DNA of 64,000 bases. Origin: Shimia sp049116215 (GTDB lineage Bacteria; Pseudomonadota; Alphaproteobacteria; Rhodobacterales; Rhodobacteraceae). A model generated the notes under the pieces. That model ran no database searches. It saw nothing but the letters and a program-made list of their open reading frames with translations, and had not been told where the DNA came from. The translations under genes and the position numbers were made by a program. Positions within the stretch are counted from its first letter, which is position 1; each line of letters starts with the position of its first letter. The DNA lies in the NCBI RefSeq assembly GCF_049116215.1, contig NZ_JAGDZB010000006.1, forward strand, positions 62,001 to 126,000, in the 5' to 3' direction. Positions 23,435 to 32,300 of the stretch are shown here, piece by piece.

Positions 23435-23923
23435 ATGGGGTTTGAGGTTTTCGCGGTGGATGTCGGTGGCGGTAAGTTGGCGTTGGCGTTGGCGCCGGTG
23501 CCGGGTGCCGCGGGCGATTTGCAGGCCGATGTGGATGCGATTGCCCAGTGGGGCGCGTCGTTGGTGATCAGCGCCACAGAGGGCGCGGAAATGCAGAATT
23601 TGGGGGCTGGAGAGCTACCAGACCTTCTCAAACAAGCAGGTATCGCGTGGGAGCATTTCCCGATCCAGGATTTTGGGGTGCCCGACAGTGCCGTCGCGCC
23701 ACAGTGGGCCGTGCTGTCACAGGTTGCTCATCAGACGTTGCAAGCTGGAGGACGTGTGTTGGTGCATTGTCGTGGCGGCTGTGGGCGATCTGGGATGCTG
23801 GTGTTGCGCTTGATGCTGGAGGCGGGAGGTGCGGCTGACGAGGCACTGGCACAGCTACGTGCCGTGCGGCCCTGCGCCGTCGAGACGGATGCACAATTGG
23901 CCTGGGCGACCAAAGACTTTTAG
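23435..23923 (+). CDS. Dual-specificity/tyrosine phosphatase-like protein
   Basis: A 162-residue protein with the CX5R signature VHCRGGCGRSG (Cys112, Arg118) and a preceding acid-bearing loop PIQDFGVPD (Asp79 or Asp84 as candidate general acid). These are the features of cysteine-dependent protein phosphatases, particularly the compact CDKN3/dual-specificity kind found in proteobacteria. The substrate is unknown. It is divergent from dnaX and converges with the HxlR gene, overlapping it by four bases. Confidence 0.85.
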   Translation: MGFEVFAVDVGGGKLALALAPVPGAAGDLQADVDAIAQWGASLVISATEGAEMQNLGAGELPDLLKQAGIAWEHFPIQDFGVPDSAVAPQWAVLSQVAHQTLQAGGRVLVHCRGGCGRSGMLVLRLMLEAGGAADEALAQLRAVRPCAVETDAQLAWATKDF

Positions 23924-24330
23924 CCTTTGGTGGTTTCTGCGGCTTTGGCGCGGCGAGCCGCTTGTTGCAGGGCGAACACCTCTCCAACCTCGGTTTTGTG
24001 GCTTTGCGCCCATCCGTGTAGGAGCGCAATTGGCTCCACGAAGGTCTGGCCCAGCGGCGTCAAAGAATACTCCACATGTGGCGGGATCACGTCGAAGACT
24101 TGCCTGTGCACGACGCCCCATTGTTCCAGATTGCGTAGCGTTTGGGTCAGCATTTTTTTGGAAAGTCCATCCAGCCTACGCAGCAACTCGCCGGGACGGT
24201 GCGAGCCGCGCGACAGCAGGTAGATCAGGCCTGGAACCCATTTGTCAGATAGGATTTCGAAGGTCTGACGGGTGGCGCACTTCAGGTCATATTCATCTCG
24301 GCTGATGGTGAAAGACGAAGTTTTTTCCAT
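23920..24330 (-). CDS. HxlR-family transcriptional regulator
   Basis: A 136-residue winged-helix protein: CATRQTFEILSDKWVPGLIYLLSRGSHRPGELLRRLDGLSKKMLTQTLRNLEQWGVVHRQVFDVIPPHVEYSLTPLGQTF. The SDKWVPGLIYLL and PPHVEYSLTPLG segments are the family hallmarks, and the cysteine in CATRQ is at the position that senses redox or electrophiles in several members. The ATG at 24330 follows GAGGT. It is divergent from a DUF1330 gene; an ACCTCAAGGT palindrome lies in the shared interval over the ribosome binding site, suggesting autoregulation. Confidence 0.9.
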   Translation of the reverse strand: MEKTSSFTISRDEYDLKCATRQTFEILSDKWVPGLIYLLSRGSHRPGELLRRLDGLSKKMLTQTLRNLEQWGVVHRQVFDVIPPHVEYSLTPLGQTFVEPIALLHGWAQSHKTEVGEVFALQQAARRAKAAETTKG

Positions 24331-24416
24331 GGTTACCTCAAGGTGCCTAATTGCCATCTGGTTCCTAGATAACACATTGGTTGTGAGACTGACAAACACC
24401 AGAAAAGGAACAGATC

Positions 24417-24707
24417 ATGCCAGCTTACCTGCTTACATTTTTGCGAGTGGAAGACGCCGAGGCCCACGCAAAGGACTACTTACCCGGTGCACATCAAGTG
24501 TTGTTGGATTTTGGCGGGCGTCCCCTTGCCGTGACCGAAGACATCACTGTGAAAGAGGGCGCATTGCCTGAGGGCAAAGTGATTTTGGTGGAGTTTCCCA
24601 CCAAGGAGGCGGCTCTGTCCTATTACGACAGCCCTGAGCACAAGCCGTATAAGGATATTCTGGATCGGGTGGCCAAAAACGACATGGCGGTGTTTGCCGG
24701 GCTGTGA
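24417..24707 (+). CDS. DUF1330-family protein
   Basis: A 96-residue ferredoxin-like protein: AYLLTFLRVEDAEAHAKDYLPGAHQVLLDFGGRPLAVTEDITVKEGALPEGKVILVEFPTKEAALSYYDSPEHKPYKDILDRVAKNDMAVFAGL. The VILVEFP-x3-AALSYYDSPE(Y/H) block is the DUF1330 signature. Function is not established. The divergent HxlR gene probably controls it. AAAGGAAC precedes the ATG. Confidence 0.85.
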   Translation: MPAYLLTFLRVEDAEAHAKDYLPGAHQVLLDFGGRPLAVTEDITVKEGALPEGKVILVEFPTKEAALSYYDSPEHKPYKDILDRVAKNDMAVFAGL

Positions 24708-24739
24708 GCAATGGGCAATGTCCGTCGATCAAAAGAAAA

Positions 24740-24763
24740 GGACCGCAGCCTAAGCTGCGGTCC
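24740..24763 (-). terminator. Terminator of the cytochrome c gene
   Basis: GGACCGCAGC and GCTGCGGTCC form a ten-pair stem around CTAA. On the minus strand a T-rich run (TTTTCTTTT) follows, so it mainly ends the cytochrome c transcript; it may also stop the convergent DUF1330 transcript. Confidence 0.85.
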
Positions 24764-24789
24764 TAAACAATTTCCAATGTCGGTAAAAC

Positions 24790-25317
24790 TTAGCCGCCGA
24801 TGGTTGCCAGATAGGCAATCAGGTTGGCGCGGTCGGTGGCCTTCTTCAGACCAGAGAAAGACATCTTGGTGCCCGGAGCAAAGCCTTTTGGGTTGGCCAG
24901 GAAGTGATCCAGGTTTTCGTTGGACCACGTGTCGGCAACCGCTTCCAGGGCACCAGAGTAGGCGAAGCCGGGAACCGAATCCACCGCGCGGTCAACCACA
25001 CCGTAGAGATGAGGGCCGGTGCCGTTCGCACCATCGTCCAGCTTGTGGCAGGCTTTACACTTGCTGAAGACCTTGGCGCCTTTGTCGACGTCCGCAGCGG
25101 CCAGCAGTTCTTCCAGAGAAGGACCTTCTTCGACTGCGGCACCGGCATCATCGCCGCCCTCCACTTCGATCACATAGGCCTGTTGGGCGTGATCGTCACC
25201 GTGGCCTTTGGGGCCGGTGTGGTACAGGATTTCAGCGGCCCAGCCGCCCAGCAGGAATACCAGCAGAGCCCCACAGAGGGCGCCTACTACCTTGGTCATT
25301 GTCATCGTGTCGAACAT
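24790..25317 (-). CDS. Membrane-anchored c-type cytochrome (CycM/c552-like)
   Basis: A 175-residue protein with an uncleaved N-terminal anchor (KVVGALCGALLVFLLGGWAAEILYHTG), an acidic, Ala/Gly-rich linker and a class I cytochrome c domain with haem motif CKACH followed by TGPHLYGVVDR and the methionine ligand in GTKMSF. It resembles CycM/cytochrome c552 of Paracoccus, which passes electrons from the bc1 complex to aa3-type oxidase. It is divergent from pheA. Confidence 0.9.
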   Translation of the reverse strand: MFDTMTMTKVVGALCGALLVFLLGGWAAEILYHTGPKGHGDDHAQQAYVIEVEGGDDAGAAVEEGPSLEELLAAADVDKGAKVFSKCKACHKLDDGANGTGPHLYGVVDRAVDSVPGFAYSGALEAVADTWSNENLDHFLANPKGFAPGTKMSFSGLKKATDRANLIAYLATIGG

Positions 25318-25447
25318 GCTACGTTTCCGTCTCGTGGCGTTTGTCGGCTATCTATCCGCTTCCCCTAAGCGAACGCAAGGTATAGTTACCGCGACGAAAC
25401 GCCCTCGGTACAAAAATTGCGCAGAAACCGGGGAGAAGAGGGACAAA

Positions 25448-26293
25448 ATGGACCAATTGACCAATCGGATCGCCTTTCAGGGGGAAGCGGGCGCTTACTC
25501 CCACGAAGCCTGCCGCAAAGCGCGGCCGGAGATGGAGGCGATGCCGTGCCGCACCTTTGAGGAGGTGATTGACGCGGTGAAGAGTGGTCAGGCGGATCTG
25601 GCCATGTTGCCAATTGAGAACTCGACCTATGGGCGTGTTGCGGACATTCACCGTCTGTTGCCGGAAAGCGGGCTGCACATCATTGATGAGGCCTTTGTGC
25701 GGGTGCGGATTAGTCTGATGGGATTGCCGGGCGTGCCGATGGAGGAGATCGACACGGTGCGCGCGCATCTGGTGCTGTTGCCGCAGTCAGCCAATTTCCT
25801 GAAGTCGCATGGCATGAAGGGATATTCCGCAGCGGACAGTGCAGGGGCAGCGCGGGAGCTGGCCGAGCATAAGACGCGCAACGAAGGTGTGTTGGCGTCA
25901 GAGCTGGCGGCTGAAATCTATGGGCTGGATGTGCTGGCGCGAGATGTGGAAGACCACGGTCACAACACCACGCGATTCTTGATTATGTCGCGTGAGCCGG
26001 ACTATGCTCGCCGGACAGATCATAAGATGATGACCACTTTTGTGTTTGAAGTGCGCAACATCCCTGCTGCGCTCTATAAAGCGATGGGCGGCTTTGCCAC
26101 CAACGGCATCAACATGACCAAGCTGGAAAGCTATATGGTCAATGGCAGCTTCACCGCGACACAGTTTTACTCCGATATTGAAGGCCATCCAGAGGATCGC
26201 TCTGTGCAGCTGGCAATGGATGAGTTGCGGTATTTCACCAATAACGTGACTGTTCTGGGTGTGTACCCAGCGGAGCGGGACGCGGTTCGGTAG
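25448..26293 (+). CDS. pheA: Prephenate dehydratase
   Basis: A 281-residue monofunctional enzyme. The catalytic part begins RIAFQGEAGAYSHEACRKARPEMEAMPCRTFEEVIDAVKSGQADLAMLPIENSTYGRVADIHRLL and includes NTTRFLIM, the conserved catalytic Thr-Arg segment. From about residue 200 a regulatory ACT domain follows (TTFVFEVRNIPAALYKAMGGFATNGINMTKLESYMVNGSF), with ESYM in place of the usual ESRP. It makes phenylpyruvate from prephenate and is presumably feedback-regulated by phenylalanine. Chorismate mutase is a separate protein (5041-5337). A terminator follows. Confidence 0.94.
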   Translation: MDQLTNRIAFQGEAGAYSHEACRKARPEMEAMPCRTFEEVIDAVKSGQADLAMLPIENSTYGRVADIHRLLPESGLHIIDEAFVRVRISLMGLPGVPMEEIDTVRAHLVLLPQSANFLKSHGMKGYSAADSAGAARELAEHKTRNEGVLASELAAEIYGLDVLARDVEDHGHNTTRFLIMSREPDYARRTDHKMMTTFVFEVRNIPAALYKAMGGFATNGINMTKLESYMVNGSFTATQFYSDIEGHPEDRSVQLAMDELRYFTNNVTVLGVYPAERDAVR

Positions 26294-26314
26294 GCTGCCA
26301 GCCAAGTAACAAAC

Positions 26315-26340
26315 AAAAGGCGCCCGATGGGCGCCTTTTT
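26315..26340 (+). terminator. Terminator after pheA
   Basis: AAAAGGCGCCC pairs with GGGCGCCTTTTT around a GAT loop, a textbook intrinsic terminator. It also separates pheA from the convergent SRPBCC gene. Confidence 0.9.
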
Positions 26341-26366
26341 CGTTTCCGGATTACATTGGGCTGGCC

Positions 26367-26834
26367 CTACGCCATGCGCGAGTAGCGGTCTTCCAAATCG
26401 TCGCGCATGGTGGCCATACGTTTGACCATGCGTTTGTTCAGAGAGCTGCGGGCCAGTTTCAGCGATTGCAGCAGAAGGCGGGCAGACAGGCTGTTGGCGC
26501 GCATACCGGACCAGAATTGAATGCGGGTGCGGGTGCGCGAGAGGGCGACAAGTTCGATTTTGATGTCGGTTTCCAAGCCTTGCAGGATGGCTTTCATCTC
26601 GATCTCATTGGGCGCGTCAAATCCGGTCATTTCCAGGTTTAACTCACGGGCCTTGCCGCGGAACTGGAAGCCGACTTCCCATTTGGCGCCCACACCAGGA
26701 CGGGCGAGAGAGTCGACGCGGGTGACCTCTGCGCCGCGGCGCAGGGCGGAGCGTTCGTACACTTCGACATCCGTCAGCATGTCAAATGCCTGTGCAATTG
26801 GGATGTCGACGTCTTCTCTGCCGGTGAGTTCCAT
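26367..26834 (-). CDS. SRPBCC-fold protein
   Basis: A 155-residue START/Bet-v-1-like protein: GREDVDIPIAQAFDMLTDVEVYERSALRRGAEVTRVD, GVGAKWEVGFQFRGKARELNLEMTGFDAPNEIEMKAILQGLETDIKIELVALSRTRTRIQFWSGM, and a basic C-terminal helix. The fold makes a hydrophobic pocket for lipid-like ligands; the ligand is unknown. It lies just downstream of nudC on the same strand, 41 bases away. Confidence 0.8.
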   Translation of the reverse strand: MELTGREDVDIPIAQAFDMLTDVEVYERSALRRGAEVTRVDSLARPGVGAKWEVGFQFRGKARELNLEMTGFDAPNEIEMKAILQGLETDIKIELVALSRTRTRIQFWSGMRANSLSARLLLQSLKLARSSLNKRMVKRMATMRDDLEDRYSRMA

Positions 26835-26875
26835 GGTGCCTCTGCGTCTGCTGCTGTTTTGCGGCTATAGTCGCG

Positions 26876-27850
26876 TTATTCGAGCCTGTCCGCAAGCCAG
26901 TTCCGCAGAAGGAAGTGTGCGATGGCGCCTTTGCGCGCGGGTTTCAACGTGGGGTGTTGGCCAGAGAACACGGTGAGCATGTCTTCGCGGCTGACCCAAA
27001 GCGCATCTTCGATTTCATTTGGGTCCAGCGTGATGTCATCGTTCAGCGCTTCGCCTGCACAGCCAAACATCAGAGACGAGGGAAACGGCCAGGGCTGGCT
27101 GGCGAGGTAGGACACGGCGCCGACGCGCACGCCTGCCTCTTCAAAAACCTCGCGTCGGACGGCGGCTTCGAGTGTTTCGCCTGGTTCCACAAACCCTGCG
27201 AGCAGGGAGTACATGCCCTCTGGCCACCCCGGAGAGCGGCCCATCAGCACCTTGTTGCCTTTGGTGATGAGCATAATCACCACCGGGTCGGTGCGGGGGA
27301 AGTGGGAGGTGTTGCAGGCGGGGCAATCCCGTTGCCAGCCGGATTGCGCCATGCGGCTTTCCTCGCCGCAGTTCGAGCAGAAGCGGTGGGAGCGGTGCCA
27401 AGCAAAAATGGAACGTGCAGTGGCCGCCAGTTCGGCGTCGCGTGGCGCGAGATGAGCCATGACACCGCGTAACTCAACAAACAGATGGTCAGCGGGCAGC
27501 GATGGATGGTGCTGTTGCGTTGGGTCAAAGAACTGCTGGAGTTGGGTTTCGTCCAGTTCTGGTGGCGTCCAAGCGGAAATGTCGTGGGCGTAGAGCGCGC
27601 TGCCGTCCTCTGAGAGGCCCAGAAAAACTGGCGGGACCGGTGGCTCCTTGGCTTCTTGAAGCAGCGGATGGTTGGTGGGGAGGTAGACCAATTGATCGCA
27701 GTGTTCGCCGCTAAACAGAGGCTTGCCACGCCAAAGGACGATGCTGCGGCTGTCGGGTTGTGTGACGCGGGCGTTGGCGTCTTCACCGCGGATTTCGGCG
27801 GCGCGGTTGAGGGCGGAACCCCCGAAGGTAACGGTTTCGGCGTGTCGCAT
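26876..27850 (-). CDS. nudC: NAD+ diphosphatase (NudC-type Nudix hydrolase)
   Basis: A 324-residue protein in three parts: an N-terminal NUDIX-like domain, a zinc ribbon with CSNC and CPAC (about residues 160-180), and the Nudix domain with the box GFVEPGETLEAAVRREVFEEAGV. The SQPWPFPSSLMFG motif after the box is the NudC/NADH-pyrophosphatase signature. The enzyme hydrolyses NAD(H) and can remove NAD caps from RNA. The ATG at 27850 follows CAGGAG. Confidence 0.94.
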   Translation of the reverse strand: MRHAETVTFGGSALNRAAEIRGEDANARVTQPDSRSIVLWRGKPLFSGEHCDQLVYLPTNHPLLQEAKEPPVPPVFLGLSEDGSALYAHDISAWTPPELDETQLQQFFDPTQQHHPSLPADHLFVELRGVMAHLAPRDAELAATARSIFAWHRSHRFCSNCGEESRMAQSGWQRDCPACNTSHFPRTDPVVIMLITKGNKVLMGRSPGWPEGMYSLLAGFVEPGETLEAAVRREVFEEAGVRVGAVSYLASQPWPFPSSLMFGCAGEALNDDITLDPNEIEDALWVSREDMLTVFSGQHPTLKPARKGAIAHFLLRNWLADRLE

Positions 27851-28061
27851 TATGCTCTCCTGTTGGCACAGAGGTGGCACGTTGCGCGGTGGGCTGCAAT
27901 CACATCTGTTTGAACAGAACGGTTTGTACTCAAAGCTGTGGTAGTTTGTGATTTACAATCATTCTAGAGTTGCGCACACTGGGCACGACTAGGGCGGCCT
28001 GCTGGCTGTGAGACTTGAATTTAGTCCCCCCTAGGCGCCGGAACGAATCTAAGGAACTGTT

Positions 28062-29951
28062 GTGTCACACACACGCCTGAAAGGGTCTGAAGGAGCGCGT
28101 GTTGCTCTGCGCATCATGGCGACCAGTGATGTGCATGCGACGCTGCTTGATTACGATTACAGTAAGGACTGTGCGACAGAGCTGGGGTCTTTGGCGCGAG
28201 CTGCAACGGTGATTGAGGTTGCGCGGGATGAGGTTCCGGCGACACTGGTGTTTGACAATGGCGACTTTTTGGAAGGTGCTGCGATTGCAGACCCATATGA
28301 AGGCGGTGCGGGTGTTGGGGCGGACAATCCGGTTGTGAAGGCCATGAATGCCTTGCGGTATGATGCCATCGGGTTGGGCAATCACGAGTTCAACATGCCT
28401 GCCGAGGATGTGCGGGCGGCGCTTCAGGCGCTTTTGCCCACTGTGCTCTGCGCAAACCTGCACTTGAGCCGAGACCGGGATGCGTCGGTTTACGCGGATT
28501 TGTGGCAATCTCATGCGCTGTTGACCCGCCCGGTGACAGATCAGCGCGGGCAAGTGCATGATCTGCGGGTGGGGGTGTTTTCGGTCTTGCCGCCACAAGT
28601 GGTGGCTTGGGACGCGTTGCGCATTGCCGGTCGTCTGGTTGCGGAGGACATGATGGCGGCGGCGCGGCGGCAGGTGACCGAGCTGCGCCGGATGGGGGCG
28701 GATGTGATTGTGGCCTTGGCGCATAGTGGTATCAGGGATAACCACCATGCTGAGGAGACGGAAAATGTCTCTGTGCCGTTGGCCGGATTGGACGGTGTGG
28801 ATGCGGTTGTCGCTGGACATGTGCACCGGGTGTTTCCCTCGCCCAGTTTTGGGCTGACTGAGGCAATCGATCCGGTGGCCGGGACGTTGCATGGCACGCC
28901 TGCCGTGATGCCGGGCGTCTATGCGACCCACGTGGGGCAGATTGATCTGTCTTTGGTGCGCGGGGTTGAAGGGTGGCGCGTTGAGACACAAGAGGTCCAG
29001 GTGCATGACTTGCGCTCTGAAAGCGGCGCCGCGCCAGTGGAATCGCCTCGCATCGTTTCAGCGGTACAGGGGGCGCATAGCCTAACGCTGTCCAATATGC
29101 GCCGCACCATTGGTACCGTGACCGGGCCGGTGACAAGCTACTTTTCGATGGTGAAGGACGATTGCGCGTCGCGGTTGGTGGCGGAGGCAAAGCTGGCGTT
29201 TGTGCGGCGCGAATTGTCTGGCAGCGGGCTTGAGACCCTGCCGTTGATTGCGTCAGTGGCGCCGTTGAAATGTGGCGGGCGCGCGGGGCCGTTTCACTAT
29301 GTGGATGTGGCGCCAGGTGCGGTGTCGGCGCGGGTCATTGCGGATATGCAGCCTTATTCTAATCATGTCAGCGTGGTTCAGACGTGTGGGCGGGATATTG
29401 TAGAGTGGCTGGAGAAGGGCTGTGCCGTTTACAACCAGTTGTTTGCCGGCGAAGAGGATCAGTTCCTTTATGATCGGGACACGCCAACCTATAATCGCGA
29501 GGCGATATACGGGCTGTCTTACACGGTCGATCTGTCGCAACCGGCGCGTTATGCGATGGATGGCAGCCTGATCAACCCGCAGGCCAGGCGGGTTGGAAAT
29601 ATCTGCTGGCGGGGCGTGCAAATTGCGCCTTCACAGGACTTCTTGCTTGTGACCAACGATTATCGCGGCGGCGGCGGCGGGAATTTCCCTGCCATGGGGC
29701 AAGGGCAGGTGGTTGAGATTGCGCCTGCACGGGTGCGGGATGTTTTGGCGCAGCACATCGCCGAGACATCGGGGCGGCGCGACGAGACGTTGGAGACCTG
29801 GCAGTTGCACCGGATGCAGGGCGTGAAAGCCGTGTTTGATACGGGACCTGGCGCGGCGGCGTATCTAGAGCTGGCCGGGTTGCCAATGCGCCGGCTGGGC
29901 GCGGTTGAGGGTGGATTTGCCCGCTTTGAGCTGGATATGGCGCGTCTTTGA
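28062..29951 (+). CDS. cpdB: 2',3'-cyclic-nucleotide 2'-phosphodiesterase/3'-nucleotidase (CpdB-like)
   Basis: A 629-residue enzyme with an N-terminal calcineurin-like metallophosphoesterase domain (ATSDVHATLLDYDY with Asp23 and His25; VFDNGDFLEG with Asp68; GLGNHEF at 105-111; VIVALAHSG; VAGHVHRVFPS) and a C-terminal 5'-nucleotidase domain containing NDYRGGGGGNFPAMG. It opens 2',3'-cyclic nucleotides and dephosphorylates 3'-nucleotides. It starts with GTG and has no signal peptide; a stop codon 12 bases upstream in frame excludes a longer start. E. coli CpdB is periplasmic, so location here is uncertain. Confidence 0.92.
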   Translation: MSHTRLKGSEGARVALRIMATSDVHATLLDYDYSKDCATELGSLARAATVIEVARDEVPATLVFDNGDFLEGAAIADPYEGGAGVGADNPVVKAMNALRYDAIGLGNHEFNMPAEDVRAALQALLPTVLCANLHLSRDRDASVYADLWQSHALLTRPVTDQRGQVHDLRVGVFSVLPPQVVAWDALRIAGRLVAEDMMAAARRQVTELRRMGADVIVALAHSGIRDNHHAEETENVSVPLAGLDGVDAVVAGHVHRVFPSPSFGLTEAIDPVAGTLHGTPAVMPGVYATHVGQIDLSLVRGVEGWRVETQEVQVHDLRSESGAAPVESPRIVSAVQGAHSLTLSNMRRTIGTVTGPVTSYFSMVKDDCASRLVAEAKLAFVRRELSGSGLETLPLIASVAPLKCGGRAGPFHYVDVAPGAVSARVIADMQPYSNHVSVVQTCGRDIVEWLEKGCAVYNQLFAGEEDQFLYDRDTPTYNREAIYGLSYTVDLSQPARYAMDGSLINPQARRVGNICWRGVQIAPSQDFLLVTNDYRGGGGGNFPAMGQGQVVEIAPARVRDVLAQHIAETSGRRDETLETWQLHRMQGVKAVFDTGPGAAAYLELAGLPMRRLGAVEGGFARFELDMARL

Positions 29952-30014
29952 AAAGTTAGGCAGCATTTGAGTGGGTTGGCTTGCAACTTCGATCCGTTCC
30001 GCCTATATCGCCTC

Positions 30015-30115
30015 TTGAGAGGTTGGCGCGGGCGAGCGCCTCGCCAACCCGGTCAGATCCGGAAGGAAGCAGCCGTAACGAGCCCCGCTTGGGTCGTTGT
30101 CCAGCCTCTCACCCA
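30015..30115 (+). ncRNA. ffs: Signal recognition particle RNA (4.5S)
   Basis: The universally conserved core GGTCAGATCCGGAAGGAAGC, continuing AGCC, lies at 30051-30074 and differs from the common form at one base (AGATCC for AGGTCC). The ends GAGAGG (30017-30022) and CCTCTC (30105-30110) pair to close the long stem, giving about 100 nt, right for the bacterial short form. The RNA binds the Ffh M domain. Ends are approximate. No promoter or terminator stands out; 30116-30352 shows nothing I can name. Confidence 0.95.
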
Positions 30116-30352
30116 ATCTCCCTGCATTTCAGAACGCGATGGATCGCCGTTTTTACGGTGGGTTTGGTGTTGGCCCACCACAGGGTCCCAGATGCTCAGA
30201 GCGTTGAAAGTGTTAAGAAAAGCAAGATTTTGCCGCCTCTGGGCGGAATCACGGCCTGTTGATACATTCCGAACTTGAATGTTGTTGCCCACCCCCTTTA
30301 GCTTGAAAGGTAAGAATTCCGCTGACAAGCGCGCGGGCGCAGGAGGGGCCAA

Positions 30353-32296
30353 ATGAAAGAAAAGACATTCAAAATTGCCGGGCCAATGTTTGATCGCCGC
30401 GGGGCGCTGCGATTGATGGGCGGGAGTGCATTGTCAATTGGCGCCGGGCTTGGGAGTGGCATGGCATGGGCCAATGAGGATGAACTCATCCGATCCCATG
30501 GCTATTCGTTTTTTGGCGATCTGCAGTACCCGGCGGACTATCCGCATTTTGCCTATGTGAACCCCAATGCGCCAAAAGGCGGCACCATCACGATGAGCAC
30601 ACGCGGCACCTTTGATGGGTTCAACCGGTATTCCTGGAAAGGCGGCAACCCGGAAACCAGCGCAGGCGTTGTGGCAGAAAGCATGTTTGCCGAAATGCCT
30701 TGGGGTGGCGGCGCACCAGCGGATTCCATCACCGACAGCTATTGTTTGATTGCGAAAGAGGTGGAGTATCCTAAAAGCCAGGAATGGTGTGTGTTCCACA
30801 TGCGCGATGATGTGGTTTTTAGCGACGGCTCCCCGCTTCGGGCGCAGGACGCGGCGTTTACCCACAACCTGTTTTTGGAGCAGGCCATCCGGTCTTATGC
30901 ACGGTCTGTGAAAGAACGGATCACCGGCGTTGAAGTGATTGACGATCACACAATCAAATACACTTTCGCCGAGGGCATTTCACGCCGATCGTTGATCAGC
31001 CAAGTGGGCGGCACGCCCATTTTCTCAGAAGCCTGGTACAAAGAAACCGGCGAGCGGTTGGATGAACCGTCTATCTTGGCGCCAATGGCCTCCGGGCCCT
31101 ATCAAGTTGGCGACTACGAGTTTAATCGCTACGTCGAATATGTCCGCAATCCAAACTACTGGGGTTGGGATCACCCGGCCAATGTAGGGCGGTTCAACTT
31201 TGACAAAGTCCGGATTGAGTATTTCACCGACGCTACCGCAGAATTTGAAGCCTTCAAGGCTGGCGAGTTCACCTACCGCTCAGAAGGCTCTACCAAGCGG
31301 TGGGCGACAGGCTATGACTTCCCTGGCATCCAGAACGGCACCGTGAAGAAAGAGGCGCTGCCCAGCGGGTCTGCGCCGACAAATTTTGGCATGTTGTATA
31401 ACACGCTGCGCGCGCCGCTTGATAACCGCGATGTCCGTCATGCGCTCTCTTTGGCGTTTAACTTCGAATGGGTGCGCGAGTCGCTTCAGTATGAGCTGAC
31501 CACGCAACGAAGTTCGTTTGCTGAAGGCCAGGAGTGGGAAGCCAAAGGTGTGCCGGAAGGCGCAGAACTTGAGCTTCTGCAATCACTGGGCGATGCGGTT
31601 CCAGCAGAAATGCTGACCGAACCAGCGGTTGTGCCGCACACGTCTAACCCGTCCAATCCAATTGACCGTCGCAACAAGCGTGCGGCGCTGAAGTTGTTTG
31701 AGAAAGCCGGTTGGACCGTAAATGACGCCGGTGAAATGGTGGATGGCGACGGCAAACAGATGTCGCTGGATTGTCTTGTGATTGCGACTTGGGATGAAAC
31801 CCGTCTCGCGCTGATTGAAACCTACGTGAAAACGCTGGCCAACTGGGGCATCAAAGTCAAAGCCGATAAGGTTGACAGCGCGCAGGCGCAGCAGCGGTGG
31901 ATCGATAAAGACTACGATATGATCTACAACCGCTATCGGTCCTTTGCGGCCGCTGGCACGGGGTTGCACCAGATGTTTGGCTCCAAAACAGCCGAGGTGT
32001 CTACCTATAATCCATCTGCACTGCGCAGTTCCGCCGTGGATGCGATCATTGATGCCGCGCTAGCAACCACAACACGCGAAGACGAAGTGGTCGCGTTGAC
32101 AGCTTTGGACCGGGCTTTGCGCTATGAGCGCATCATGGCACATTCAGGATATGTCGGCGAAAGCTGGGTGTCGTATTTTGATATGTATGAGCGCCCGGAA
32201 GAGCTGCCGCCCTATGCGGTCGGTGTGTTGGATTTCTGGTGGTACAACAAAGACAAGCATGAGGCGTTGATCGCCTCTGGCGCGTTGCGGAAGTAA
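30353..32296 (+). CDS. yejA: Peptide/microcin ABC transporter substrate-binding protein YejA
   Basis: A 647-residue periplasmic binding protein of the SBP5 (oligopeptide) family. A Tat-type signal, DRRGALRLMGGSALSIGAG, ends near the AMAWA cleavage site. Mature landmarks: HGYSFFGDLQYPADYPHFAYVNPNAPKGGTI, the YejA opening, then NFGMLYNTLRAPLDNRDVRHALSLAFNFEWV. Yej transporters take up peptides, including microcin C in E. coli. It heads a tight yejABEF operon: yejB follows after four bases. Confidence 0.93.
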   Translation: MKEKTFKIAGPMFDRRGALRLMGGSALSIGAGLGSGMAWANEDELIRSHGYSFFGDLQYPADYPHFAYVNPNAPKGGTITMSTRGTFDGFNRYSWKGGNPETSAGVVAESMFAEMPWGGGAPADSITDSYCLIAKEVEYPKSQEWCVFHMRDDVVFSDGSPLRAQDAAFTHNLFLEQAIRSYARSVKERITGVEVIDDHTIKYTFAEGISRRSLISQVGGTPIFSEAWYKETGERLDEPSILAPMASGPYQVGDYEFNRYVEYVRNPNYWGWDHPANVGRFNFDKVRIEYFTDATAEFEAFKAGEFTYRSEGSTKRWATGYDFPGIQNGTVKKEALPSGSAPTNFGMLYNTLRAPLDNRDVRHALSLAFNFEWVRESLQYELTTQRSSFAEGQEWEAKGVPEGAELELLQSLGDAVPAEMLTEPAVVPHTSNPSNPIDRRNKRAALKLFEKAGWTVNDAGEMVDGDGKQMSLDCLVIATWDETRLALIETYVKTLANWGIKVKADKVDSAQAQQRWIDKDYDMIYNRYRSFAAAGTGLHQMFGSKTAEVSTYNPSALRSSAVDAIIDAALATTTREDEVVALTALDRALRYERIMAHSGYVGESWVSYFDMYERPEELPPYAVGVLDFWWYNKDKHEALIASGALRK

Positions 32297-32300
32297 TCCG

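Noticed and set aside
23254..23445. 63-codon frame between dnaX and the phosphatase gene
   Set aside because: It overlaps the dnaX start, has no good ribosome binding site and resembles no family.
29967..30278. Plus-strand open frames over the SRP RNA
   Set aside because: They read through a structured RNA gene and have no protein character.
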